A stretch of DNA of 64,000 nt. It comes from Carnobacterium gallinarum DSM 4847. Lineage in GTDB: Bacteria > Bacillota > Bacilli > Lactobacillales > Carnobacteriaceae. The stretch lies in contig NZ_JQLU01000005.1 in the NCBI RefSeq assembly GCF_000744375.1, positions 558,001-622,000 on the forward strand, written 5' to 3'. The notes beneath the pieces were generated by a model. That model was not told the DNA's origin. It was given only the letters and a program-made list of their open reading frames with translations, and made no database searches. This document shows, in pieces, positions 17,153 to 25,654 of the stretch. Position numbers and translations under genes: made by a program. Each line of letters opens with the position of its first letter. Position 1 is the first letter of the stretch.

Positions 17153-20100
17153 TTATTCTCCTTCAGCTAAAGCTAAATGACGAATTGCTCCTTGATGATC
17201 TGGTACAACTACTAAGATTTCAGTCAACCCTTCAATTGCTGACTTTATTTCTCCTAAACCTAGCTGCCCTAAAGCAATTAAATACTGACAATAAATTCGA
17301 TTATTTTGTTGAATATCTTCAGTAAATACTACAGTTTCTGGTAATGATACAGCAAAATAGTCATAGCTTACTTGATCAAACAGATGTTGCTGCCCATATG
17401 CAATTAATTTATGAAAACATGCGTTAGCCTTTTGTTGATTTCCTAATTCAGATTGAGCCATCCCTTGATACAACAGACTATCTGCAGGCTGATCGTAATA
17501 ATAAAGAACACTCTCAGGCTCTGTAATCCCTTCTGTTGCTAGTTCAAAATAGTGGATAGCTTGCTCTTTTTCCCCTATTTGTTGATAGATTTTAGCCATA
17601 TAATAATAGGCAATCGTATCTTGTACATTCGGCAATTTACCTTCCCCTAGAAAATGCGGAAACTCCATAGATGCGCTTAACTTTTCTAATGCTTCTTGAG
17701 GATTCTGATGAGCTTCAAGTTTTGCCAACTCAATCAAAGCATAAACATATTGCCCACTAATTTTCCCTTCTCCACCTTCCCATGGATGAAATTGTCGCGA
17801 AGCAATTAAGTCAAAAGCTTTCTGATGTTTACCTAGACTATTTAATAACGTAATATACGTTCCAAATAAATCATCTCGTTTTTCAGTCGTTTGGATATGA
17901 GCTTCTAAAATTGCTATACGATTTCCAATAGGACTCCCTTTTTTAGCTGCCAATAAATCTTGTTCTAACAACAGACGTGCATCGGAACTATCTAATTCCG
18001 TTGCTGTGCTAATCAACGCCTGACTTTTTGGCAGATCCTGTGTTTGGTTGTAATATGCAAAGGATAAATTACGATATACAGTAGGAAATTCTGGTACTAA
18101 TTTCTTACTAACTTCCCATAGCTTGATTGCTTCTTGGTAGCGGCGTTTATCATAAAATAAATTACCTAAATAATACTGAGCATAGCCTGTTTTTTCAGGC
18201 TGTAAGGCTATTACTTTTTCCAAAATAACGATTTCCATTAAGCGATTGGGAAAACAGTAGTCAGAACTAGCTTGTTCTCCTCTATTAATTTGTGCAAGAG
18301 CCTCAGCTTTTTGATCTAGCTGACTATAAATATACGCTTGATAGTAAGAAATCATCGGATTCCTAACAGGGCTACTAGCTAAAATAATTAATGCATCCTG
18401 ATAAAATCCTGCATTTATATAATCTAAAGCCACTTCCAAATAATTATGCACACTGCCTCGCATCACTTGATGCCATTTTGCCAAGCTTTCTTGAGCTACT
18501 CCACGTTCATAATGACTTCCTAAGTCTAAAGGATCTATGGCAAGATTAGCTTGAATCGGTTCATTTATATCTAGCTTTTGATGTCGTAAAATTGTCACTT
18601 GTAATAAACGTGCCTTCATATGATGTTGATTCTTCACTAAGGCTTGTTCTAAAAATTCTAAAGCACTAGCAAAATTTCCATCCAAAGCCTCTAGACAAGC
18701 TAACTGATAGAAAGCAGCGCTTTTGCTATCTTCATTCCATGTCGCCTTATAAAAACAATCATAGCTTTCAGTTAATTTATTTTGAATTTTCAACGTTAAA
18801 CCTAAGTTAAATAATGGTTCTCCATAGTATGGATTCGGACTTTTCCATGTAAGTTTTGCTACGGCTTTACGGAAAAAAACTTCACTTTCGGCAAATAATC
18901 CTTTGCGATATAAAAATAAACCATAGCCATTATTTAAACGAATATCTTCACTCTCTCTTTTCAATCCTTCTAAATAATAATCTTCTGCATCCAGTGTTGC
19001 ATGACGATATTGCTCGATATGAGTCGCTGCTAAAAATAATTCCTCTGTTGATTTTAATTCTTCCGGACGTAACAATTCCTCGGCTGGTTCAGGTAAAGCT
19101 TCTAACTCATCCGCTATCCCTCGATAGTCAACTAGGATGTCGCCAGTCTGACTCAAAACCTGAATGTGTAAATCCGTAGAAATCACTGTTAAGTTCGTTG
19201 GGATTTTTTCTTGGAAGAAATTTTCAGGTGCTAGCTCTATTTCTTTTGCAAATAAAAGTTCTTCTTCTAATGTCACCCTTACTTGTGCCTTAGAGTATAC
19301 TTGCGTTCCATAAATAGTGACAACTAATTGATTCATTTCTAACTCCACATTAACAGCCGCTTGAATCGTTGCATTTTTCACTCGTCCAACACCTTTATAA
19401 GGCATAAAATATTGTTTGAAAGTCTTTTCTTCATAAGGTTTTAGCCACGTAAAATCTGGTTGGTTATCGGTAAATACGCCAGTCATCAACTCAATATACG
19501 GACCATCCTCATCTGTCAAATTCCGATCCCATGCTTGTCCAAAATCACTATTTCCCCAGGTCCATTGCTTTTTCCCAGGTGATACATGATGATCGGCTAC
19601 ATGGAGTAAACCTGCTTGCTTTTGTTCATCATAGTTGCCAATAAAATCAAAATCAGAATGATAGGCCATATAAGATGTCGGAACTTTGATATTTTTATAT
19701 TTAGAAATATCAACACCTTCTGAATAATCATACTTATAATAAGTTCCTGTAGCAATCGGAAAACTAGACACTGCCCGTTTACCATGATCCATTACAGCAT
19801 GAACATCTGGTGGAAACACTGAAATTGTATGATCGTTAACTGGTACTGCTGGATTCGCCCACCATAAAAAAGTTTGAGGAATATCTGTCCGATTATAGAC
19901 TTTACCAGTAATTTCAATATACGCCTTATCTGGATAAAGTGTGAAACCAGCCATCCCCTTAGTGCCGTACATTTGATCGATTTCGCTCACCCAAACAGTT
20001 TTACTCCCATCTGGATTTTCTGTTAGCTGATATTCAGTTGGCATAAATGTTGAAGGGCGATGATGTTGTGGCCAATTAAATTCAATTCCACCTGAAATCC

Positions 20101-20434
20101 ATGGTCCAACTAACCCAACTAACGCTGGTTTTATCACCTGATTATAATAAACAAAATCATAATCATTGGTTTTATCATAAGCTCTCTGAATACGTCCACC
20201 TAATTCTGGTAAAATCGTTACTTTTAAATACTCATTTTCAAGATAAATCGCTTGATATTCAACATCTACTTGCTCATCAGCTATTTTCTCAGTCACCGGA
20301 AGTGGATAAACTTTCCCACTACTTCCTTGATAAACACGTTTTTCAAAAAAAAGAGGATTTTTATCTGGTTCTGCTGCCAGATAAGTTGGAATCATTATTT
20401 TCTCTTCTTGTATTTGAACCGTTCCTTTTTTCAT
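17153..20434 (-). CDS. DUF5107 domain protein with TPR repeats
   Basis: 1093 residues. The first 380 or so carry a DUF5107 domain (beta-sandwich related to sugar-mutarotase folds; motifs ILPELGGRI, WISGGIEFNWPQHH, TFLWWANPA). The rest is a long series of TPR-like helical pairs (for example NPYYGEPLFNLGLTLKIQNK). There is no signal peptide, so it is probably cytoplasmic. The function of this family is not firmly known. Its place ahead of galM and the alpha-galactoside genes, opposite an AraC activator, ties it to glycoside use. A GGGAG site precedes the ATG. Confidence 0.85.
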   Translation of the reverse strand: MKKGTVQIQEEKIMIPTYLAAEPDKNPLFFEKRVYQGSSGKVYPLPVTEKIADEQVDVEYQAIYLENEYLKVTILPELGGRIQRAYDKTNDYDFVYYNQVIKPALVGLVGPWISGGIEFNWPQHHRPSTFMPTEYQLTENPDGSKTVWVSEIDQMYGTKGMAGFTLYPDKAYIEITGKVYNRTDIPQTFLWWANPAVPVNDHTISVFPPDVHAVMDHGKRAVSSFPIATGTYYKYDYSEGVDISKYKNIKVPTSYMAYHSDFDFIGNYDEQKQAGLLHVADHHVSPGKKQWTWGNSDFGQAWDRNLTDEDGPYIELMTGVFTDNQPDFTWLKPYEEKTFKQYFMPYKGVGRVKNATIQAAVNVELEMNQLVVTIYGTQVYSKAQVRVTLEEELLFAKEIELAPENFFQEKIPTNLTVISTDLHIQVLSQTGDILVDYRGIADELEALPEPAEELLRPEELKSTEELFLAATHIEQYRHATLDAEDYYLEGLKRESEDIRLNNGYGLFLYRKGLFAESEVFFRKAVAKLTWKSPNPYYGEPLFNLGLTLKIQNKLTESYDCFYKATWNEDSKSAAFYQLACLEALDGNFASALEFLEQALVKNQHHMKARLLQVTILRHQKLDINEPIQANLAIDPLDLGSHYERGVAQESLAKWHQVMRGSVHNYLEVALDYINAGFYQDALIILASSPVRNPMISYYQAYIYSQLDQKAEALAQINRGEQASSDYCFPNRLMEIVILEKVIALQPEKTGYAQYYLGNLFYDKRRYQEAIKLWEVSKKLVPEFPTVYRNLSFAYYNQTQDLPKSQALISTATELDSSDARLLLEQDLLAAKKGSPIGNRIAILEAHIQTTEKRDDLFGTYITLLNSLGKHQKAFDLIASRQFHPWEGGEGKISGQYVYALIELAKLEAHQNPQEALEKLSASMEFPHFLGEGKLPNVQDTIAYYYMAKIYQQIGEKEQAIHYFELATEGITEPESVLYYYDQPADSLLYQGMAQSELGNQQKANACFHKLIAYGQQHLFDQVSYDYFAVSLPETVVFTEDIQQNNRIYCQYLIALGQLGLGEIKSAIEGLTEILVVVPDHQGAIRHLALAEGE

Positions 20435-20516
20435 AGACGTTCACTCCCATTCTCATTTGTTGCCTTAATCATAGCGAATTCATTGATTTAAAAGAATAGG
20501 TTATTCCATTCATTCA

Positions 20517-20545
20517 TGGACTATTCTACACTTTTTTGCTATATT
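20517..20545 (+). promoter_or_regulatory. Promoter of the AraC regulator, in a divergent control region
   Basis: TGGACT (20517-20522), 17-base spacer, TATATT (20540-20545). The 131-base gap to the opposite gene also holds inverted arms AGAATAG (from about 20492) and CTATTCT. The opposite, minus-strand promoter has a TATGAT box but no good -35, as expected if AraC must activate it. Confidence 0.55.
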
Positions 20546-20565
20546 AAAGAAAAGGAGGAGAGTCT

Positions 20566-21453
20566 ATGTTTTCAATTAAGAAAAAAGATGGATTTAAGGA
20601 TGAACGCCATCTAACACTTCCGATTAAAAATTTCCCTACTTACTTAACTCATCCACTTGTTAATCACACTTATGTAACCGAATTAGGATTTTATCCTAGT
20701 GCGAAATATCATTATCGTGAACGTTTTGATGGTGTAAGTGAAAATATTTTAATTTATTGTCTCGATGGTCGCGGCATGATTGAAATTGAAAATGAATCTC
20801 CTGTTACCTTAGAACGAGGACATATTTTTTGTATTCCTGCTAATGCTCCCCATCGCTATTACTCTGATGAACTGCATCCATGGTCCATTCTCTGGTTTCA
20901 TTTTAATACCCCATTAAGTCAGCATTTTCCGATTATTGAACGAACCGAAATTCTCATAACTACTCCAGAAAAAAGCAATTTATTGCAAAGTCACTTTATT
21001 GATTTATTTACAATTGCTGAAAAAGACTACACCTTAGGCAATATGATTTGCATTTCTAAATTAATGTTAACCATTCTAACTGAAGTTTATTTATTAGAAG
21101 ATGGAGTATCTTATGATAAACAAAACCGATATTTGACCACTTGCATTCGCTATATGAACGAACATATTCATCAAGACTTAACTTTAGGTGAATTAGCTTA
21201 TGAGTTAAATATTTCCCAAAGTTATCTAAGTAGTATCTTTAAAAAATATACGCAAAAATCTCCGATAGATTTTTTAATTACGTTAAAAATAGAACAAGCT
21301 TGTAAATATATGAAAATGACTGATTTAAAAGTCTATGAAATCGCCACAAAAGTCGGTTATCAAGACCCTTATTATTTTTCTCGCATCTTTAAAAAACATA
21401 TGGGAAAATCACCTAAAGAGTATAAAAAAAAATTAGAAAAGAAGTTTGTTTAA
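20566..21453 (+). CDS. AraC-family regulator, MsmR/RafR-like
   Basis: 295 residues. The N-terminal cupin sensor (LDGRGMIEIENES, GHIFCIPANAPHRYY) is joined to two helix-turn-helix units at the C-terminus (LGELAYELNISQSYLSSIFK and IATKVGYQDPYYFSRIFKKH). The second unit with its PKEYKK ending is the AraC signature. It is divergent from the alpha-galactoside operon, so it most likely activates it in the presence of substrate, as MsmR does in streptococci. GGAGGAG ribosome site. Confidence 0.92.
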   Translation: MFSIKKKDGFKDERHLTLPIKNFPTYLTHPLVNHTYVTELGFYPSAKYHYRERFDGVSENILIYCLDGRGMIEIENESPVTLERGHIFCIPANAPHRYYSDELHPWSILWFHFNTPLSQHFPIIERTEILITTPEKSNLLQSHFIDLFTIAEKDYTLGNMICISKLMLTILTEVYLLEDGVSYDKQNRYLTTCIRYMNEHIHQDLTLGELAYELNISQSYLSSIFKKYTQKSPIDFLITLKIEQACKYMKMTDLKVYEIATKVGYQDPYYFSRIFKKHMGKSPKEYKKKLEKKFV

Positions 21454-21481
21454 ATCACCTCCTCAAGAATTAATTACAAAA

Positions 21482-21523
21482 AAAAGACAGAATATGCTGA
21501 TGTGCCAACATTTCCTGTCTTTT
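21482..21523. terminator. Bidirectional terminator between araC-type gene and murB
   Basis: Arms AAAAGACAG (21482-21490) and CTGTCTTTT (21515-21523) lie between two converging genes, with A/T runs on both sides. Confidence 0.8.
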
Positions 21524-21539
21524 CATTCTATTTTCAGTT

Positions 21540-22442
21540 CTAAACATCTTCACCAATAATCCGTACTTCGGTTTCTAATGCCACACCAGCATCTTTCAGA
21601 ATAACTTCTTGAATATAAGCAATTAATTCAATATAATCTGTTGCCGTTGCTTCATTAATATTTACAATAAAACCAGCATGTTTCTCAGAAATTTGAGCAC
21701 CACCCCAAACTTTCCCTTGTAAACCAGCTTCTTGAATCAACTTGCCAGTAAAATAACCTGTTGGACGCTTAAATACACTACCACAAGACGGATATTCTAA
21801 AGGTTGTTTTGATTCACGCAAAACAGTCAGCTCCTGCATCCTTGTTTGAATAGCTTCTGGATTGCCTTTTTTCAATTGGAATACTGCTTCTAAAATAATT
21901 CCACCACGTTCTTGAATTGCACTATAACGATAGCTAAAATTTAATTCTTCATTGCTTAAACGCTGAACATCTCCAGTTTCAGAAATGACTAAGGCACTCT
22001 CAAGTACTTCACTAATTTCACCTTCATAGGCACCAGCATTCATAAAGACTGCTCCACCAACACTTCCAGGGATTCCACAAGCAAATTCTAAACCTGTCAA
22101 ATCAGCTCTCAGCGCTTGATAAGAAGTATCAATTAATTTTGCTCCACTTTGAACAATTAAGTGGTCTTTTTTCACTTCGATTTGTTTCATATCCGTCAAG
22201 ACCATGACTACACCGCGAATTCCACCATCTTTAACAATCAAGTTACTAGCGTTGCCCAAAACAATCAAAGGCAATTCACGTTCTTTAATCCACGCAACTA
22301 ATTCAATAACTTCTTTTTCCGTTTTAGGGAAAACTAAGATATCGGCTGGTCCTCCGGTTTTTGTATATGTGTAACGTGACAATGGTTCGTTCACTTTAAT
22401 AACCACTGTTGGAAAATCGCTTTGCATTTCATTTACTACCAT
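21540..22442 (-). CDS. murB: UDP-N-acetylenolpyruvoylglucosamine reductase MurB
   Basis: 300 residues, a type IIa MurB. The FAD-binding motifs are GNASNLIVKDGG and CGIPGSVGGAVFMNAGAYEG. The catalytic serine lies in PSCGSVFKRP, and GKLIQEAGLQG follows. It reduces UDP-GlcNAc-enolpyruvate to UDP-MurNAc with NADPH, the second committed step of peptidoglycan synthesis, in the cytoplasm. GTGAGGG site before the ATG. It has no functional link to its sugar-gene neighbours and appears to be a single-gene unit. Confidence 0.96.
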   Translation of the reverse strand: MVVNEMQSDFPTVVIKVNEPLSRYTYTKTGGPADILVFPKTEKEVIELVAWIKERELPLIVLGNASNLIVKDGGIRGVVMVLTDMKQIEVKKDHLIVQSGAKLIDTSYQALRADLTGLEFACGIPGSVGGAVFMNAGAYEGEISEVLESALVISETGDVQRLSNEELNFSYRYSAIQERGGIILEAVFQLKKGNPEAIQTRMQELTVLRESKQPLEYPSCGSVFKRPTGYFTGKLIQEAGLQGKVWGGAQISEKHAGFIVNINEATATDYIELIAYIQEVILKDAGVALETEVRIIGEDV

Positions 22443-22535
22443 TTTATAACCCTCACAAACTTTTGATTTTATGTCTTCTATTTTAACATGAGGAGTGGGC
22501 TTTTAATAGTCTTTGTTGGACTTCTTCACGAATCT

Positions 22536-23429
22536 TTAAACTGATTCCGCTTCATTTTTAGCTTGGATAAAATTTGCAACCGCTCCAATTAAATTCGCAT
22601 CATTTTGAAACATACACGGCGCTAAATCAGGCATAAACGTAGCATATGGCGTTCGATCTCGAATCACTTGAATTTTAGCTTCGATTGCTGAAATTAAATC
22701 TGGTTTGGCTGAAACGCCTCCACCTAAAATAATTTTTTCCGGATCAAAACAATAGGCTAAATTATAAATTCCAACTGCCAAATAATGATAAAAACGTTCA
22801 ACTGCCTTCTTCGCCCAATCATCCCCCTGTTCGGCTAATGCAAAAACTGCTTCGCCTGATAAAGCTTGATCGCCGCTTAAGCCTTTTTGCTCTGATACTG
22901 TTTTTGCCATCACAACCGCTGACCCATAATGGCTAAATTCCTGATCATCTTGAAGTAGCATCATCCCAAATTCACCGCCAAATAAATGTCGTCCTTCTCG
23001 AATTTTTCCATCAACAATAACGGCTCCACCAATCCCAGTTCCCAACACAACGAAAAGTACATCCTGACATCCTTTTGCTGCACCTTGCCAAACTTCAGCT
23101 AGCCCCGCACAATTGGCATCATTTTCAATGGCCACAGGTATCCCAAAGCTTTTTTCTAAGACATCACAAATCGGAAATCCTGCCATAAAAGGTAATGCAC
23201 TAGCAACTTCAATCCGTCTAGCCGACTTATTTACTACACCCGGGCAACTAAAACCTACACCAGTTAGCTCATAATTTTGACTTAATTGTTCTTTAATTAC
23301 AAGCAATGTCGCTTCCATATCCACCCAGTTTTTTGGAGTCGGTACACTGCCTTGCTCCTTAATCATTTCTTGATCCCACACACCGAACTTAATAGACGTT
23401 CCACCAATATCTATTGCTAATAGCCCCAT
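22536..23429 (-). CDS. ROK-family sugar kinase, BglK-like
   Basis: 297 residues. The ATP site is AIDIGGTSIKFGVWD, the sugar site includes IENDANCAGLAEVW with the catalytic Asp, and GTGIGGAVIVDG follows. The zinc motif CXCGXXGCXE of glucokinase, fructokinase and NagK types is missing: the corresponding stretch reads GGEFGMMLLQDD. Short ROK proteins of this form and length include beta-glucoside kinase (BglK), which phosphorylates cellobiose-like sugars. It could also be a glucokinase-like kinase of other specificity. It follows the Gfo/Idh gene by 27 bases, so the two are probably co-transcribed. Confidence 0.85.
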   Translation of the reverse strand: MGLLAIDIGGTSIKFGVWDQEMIKEQGSVPTPKNWVDMEATLLVIKEQLSQNYELTGVGFSCPGVVNKSARRIEVASALPFMAGFPICDVLEKSFGIPVAIENDANCAGLAEVWQGAAKGCQDVLFVVLGTGIGGAVIVDGKIREGRHLFGGEFGMMLLQDDQEFSHYGSAVVMAKTVSEQKGLSGDQALSGEAVFALAEQGDDWAKKAVERFYHYLAVGIYNLAYCFDPEKIILGGGVSAKPDLISAIEAKIQVIRDRTPYATFMPDLAPCMFQNDANLIGAVANFIQAKNEAESV

Positions 23430-23456
23430 TTTTATACTCCTTATCTCTGTTTTTAA

Positions 23457-24371
23457 TTACAATGTCCGTTTAATTTCTCCGGTAACAATCTGATGGCACA
23501 ATTCATGGCTAAGCAACGTAGACTCTGTTGAAACAGGATTTTCACCATTAGGAATGCTTGCAATAAAAGTCCGAATTAAAGGCGCAAAACCGCGTTTTTC
23601 CAAAGTAGGCTCCCAATCACCAAACTGTTGTACCTGCTCTTTTCCTAATTCATTGCTACTATAATCAGTTAAATTAACCACTCGATGCGTACCCGTTGGT
23701 GACATAACTTCCATCACTTCAGAATTAGCGCCTGATACATAGTTCATTGAGGCCACACAGACAGTCTTAGCTGTAATCAGCTGCATCACACAATTTTTCA
23801 GTTCGCCTTTTTCTTCAACTACATGATAGCTCGTTTTTAAAATCGGATCATCCAACAAATAGACCGCCGTATCTAAAACATGGATAAACATATCATAAAT
23901 ACCTCTTTGTACACTGCCGCCACCATTTTCCTTGTTTTTCTGTACAAAAATCATATTTTTATCTGGAACAGCCTTTAACTTCTCAACCATCGGCGCAAAT
24001 CGACGATTAAACCCAGTCACCAATTGCAATTGATTGTCTTCAGCTAATTGAATTAAAGCCTTCACCTCTACCAAATCTTCACTAATTGGTTTATCTACAT
24101 AAACATGAATATTATTTTCTAATAGTTGACGAATAATTTCACCATGTGTTTCTGTCGCCGTATGCACAAAGGCTGCTTTAATTCCACTGTCTATTAGCGC
24201 TTCAATGCTTGGATAGATATTCTTCACACGATATTGTTCTGCGATTTTCTTTAATTTTTCTTGATTTCGTGTATATAAATGCCATTCAACTTCTTGTCCC
24301 ATCGCCATCATTACTGGCAAATATGCTTTTTGTGAAATTCCACCTAAACCAATAACACCAATTTTCATCAT
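23457..24371 (-). CDS. Gfo/Idh/MocA-family oxidoreductase
   Basis: 304 residues. The N-terminal Rossmann fold starts IGVIGLGGISQKAYLP, and the conserved sugar-dehydrogenase motif reads HVYVDKPISEDL (EKP-like, with the lysine at the active site). A C-terminal beta-sheet domain follows. These enzymes oxidise or epimerise sugars or inositols with NAD(P). The substrate cannot be told. Pairing with a ROK kinase suggests a short catabolic step on a glucoside or sugar derivative. GAGGTAG site; a second ATG directly follows the first. Confidence 0.87.
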   Translation of the reverse strand: MMKIGVIGLGGISQKAYLPVMMAMGQEVEWHLYTRNQEKLKKIAEQYRVKNIYPSIEALIDSGIKAAFVHTATETHGEIIRQLLENNIHVYVDKPISEDLVEVKALIQLAEDNQLQLVTGFNRRFAPMVEKLKAVPDKNMIFVQKNKENGGGSVQRGIYDMFIHVLDTAVYLLDDPILKTSYHVVEEKGELKNCVMQLITAKTVCVASMNYVSGANSEVMEVMSPTGTHRVVNLTDYSSNELGKEQVQQFGDWEPTLEKRGFAPLIRTFIASIPNGENPVSTESTLLSHELCHQIVTGEIKRTL

Positions 24372-24532
24372 ATTTTCTACCTCTTTACTTAATTATTTAT
24401 TCTTCAACGAACACTAACTAACCTTCATTCATACATTTAATTTATAAAAAAGCCTTTTCAACTTTTAGTTTACCAAATTTCCAACAGAAAATCTGCATTT
24501 GCCTTCCATAATTAAACAATAAGTTTGAATGA

Positions 24533-24561
24533 TTTACTATTTCTAAAGCTTTCAGTACAAT
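24533..24561 (+). promoter_or_regulatory. Promoter of exoA
   Basis: TTTACT (24533-24538), 17-base spacer, TACAAT (24556-24561), about 38 bases before the ATG. Confidence 0.55.
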
Positions 24562-24599
24562 AGGGATAGACTATTTAATTTAAAAAGGAGTTTAATATT

Positions 24600-25361
24600 A
24601 TGAAATTCATCTCATGGAACGTCAACGGTTTAAGAGCTGTGGTCAAAAAAGGCTTTATTGATATTTTTAATGAACTTGATGCTGATTTCTTCTGCTTACA
24701 AGAAACAAAACTACAAGCAGGTCAAATTGATTTAGATTTACCTGGCTATCATCAATATTGGAATTACGCTGAAAAAAAAGGGTACTCAGGTACCGCTATT
24801 TTTACAAAGCATGAACCTGATGAAGTTCTTTATGGCATTGGCAAAACCGAACACGATCAAGAAGGACGGGTGATTACTCTTAGCTACCCAACCTATTACC
24901 TTGTAACTTGCTACACGCCAAATTCACAAAACGAACTAAAACGGTTAGATTATCGAATGACTTGGGAGGCAGATTTTTTAGATTATTTAAATGAACTCGA
25001 TGCACAAAAACCTGTGATTATTTGCGGTGATTTAAATGTTGCTCACCAAAACATTGATTTAAAAAATTGGAAAACTAATCAAAAAAATGCTGGATTCAGC
25101 CCTGAAGAACGCCGTAAATTTACTGAATTCCTTGAAAATGGCTATATTGATACATTCCGTTACTTCTATCCAGAACTAGAAGGTGCTTATTCTTGGTGGA
25201 GCTACCGTTTTAATGCCAGAGCAAACAATGCCGGTTGGCGGATTGATTATTTTATTATCTCCGAACGTCTTAAGGATCAATTGGAAGCCGCTTCTATATT
25301 AAATACACTTACTGGTAGTGACCATTGTCCTGTTGAACTAACACTTAATTTAACTAAATAA
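24600..25361 (+). CDS. exoA: Exodeoxyribonuclease III (AP endonuclease)
   Basis: 253 residues of the EEP nuclease fold. Motifs in order: SWNVNGLRA (7-residue Asn region), LQETKL (metal-binding Glu), CGDLNVAH (Asp/Asn), WWSYR and SDHCPV (catalytic Asp-His near the C-terminus). It cleaves DNA at abasic sites and trims 3' ends during base excision repair. AAAGGAG site. It is a single-gene unit with its own promoter. Confidence 0.95.
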   Translation: MKFISWNVNGLRAVVKKGFIDIFNELDADFFCLQETKLQAGQIDLDLPGYHQYWNYAEKKGYSGTAIFTKHEPDEVLYGIGKTEHDQEGRVITLSYPTYYLVTCYTPNSQNELKRLDYRMTWEADFLDYLNELDAQKPVIICGDLNVAHQNIDLKNWKTNQKNAGFSPEERRKFTEFLENGYIDTFRYFYPELEGAYSWWSYRFNARANNAGWRIDYFIISERLKDQLEAASILNTLTGSDHCPVELTLNLTK

Positions 25362-25503
25362 TCGACTTAAAAAGTGGCTTCATAATTAGGTGAATAGTAG
25401 TCAAATTCCTTATCTATTATGGGATTATTACTTGTTTCAAGTTCTTTAATATGGTAGTATTTTGTGTACAGAAAAAATAAAATGAATTTAAAATTAAAAC
25501 TAA

Positions 25504-25525
25504 TAATGTAATTATTTTTACATTA
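25504..25525. other. Palindrome upstream of the P-type ATPase gene
   Basis: Perfect 8-base arms TAATGTAA (25504-25511) and TTACATTA (25518-25525) with a six-base spacer, about 130 bases before the start codon. It may be an operator. No riboswitch consensus was recognised in this 290-base leader. Confidence 0.4.
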
Positions 25526-25654
25526 TAGATGTTTAAAAAGGCTTTAAAATCCATTTTAATCGACGTTGTTATTTTAATTTCTATTCACTATGCGTAATAC
25601 ATTTGCACATGTACGTTCCTTATTTAGATGTTTTTATATGAAAGGGTGGCTTAT

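Noticed and set aside
25362-25654. Manganese (yybP-ykoY) riboswitch before the P-type ATPase
   Set aside because: The conserved GGGGAGUAG-type elements are not visible; only a palindrome is found.
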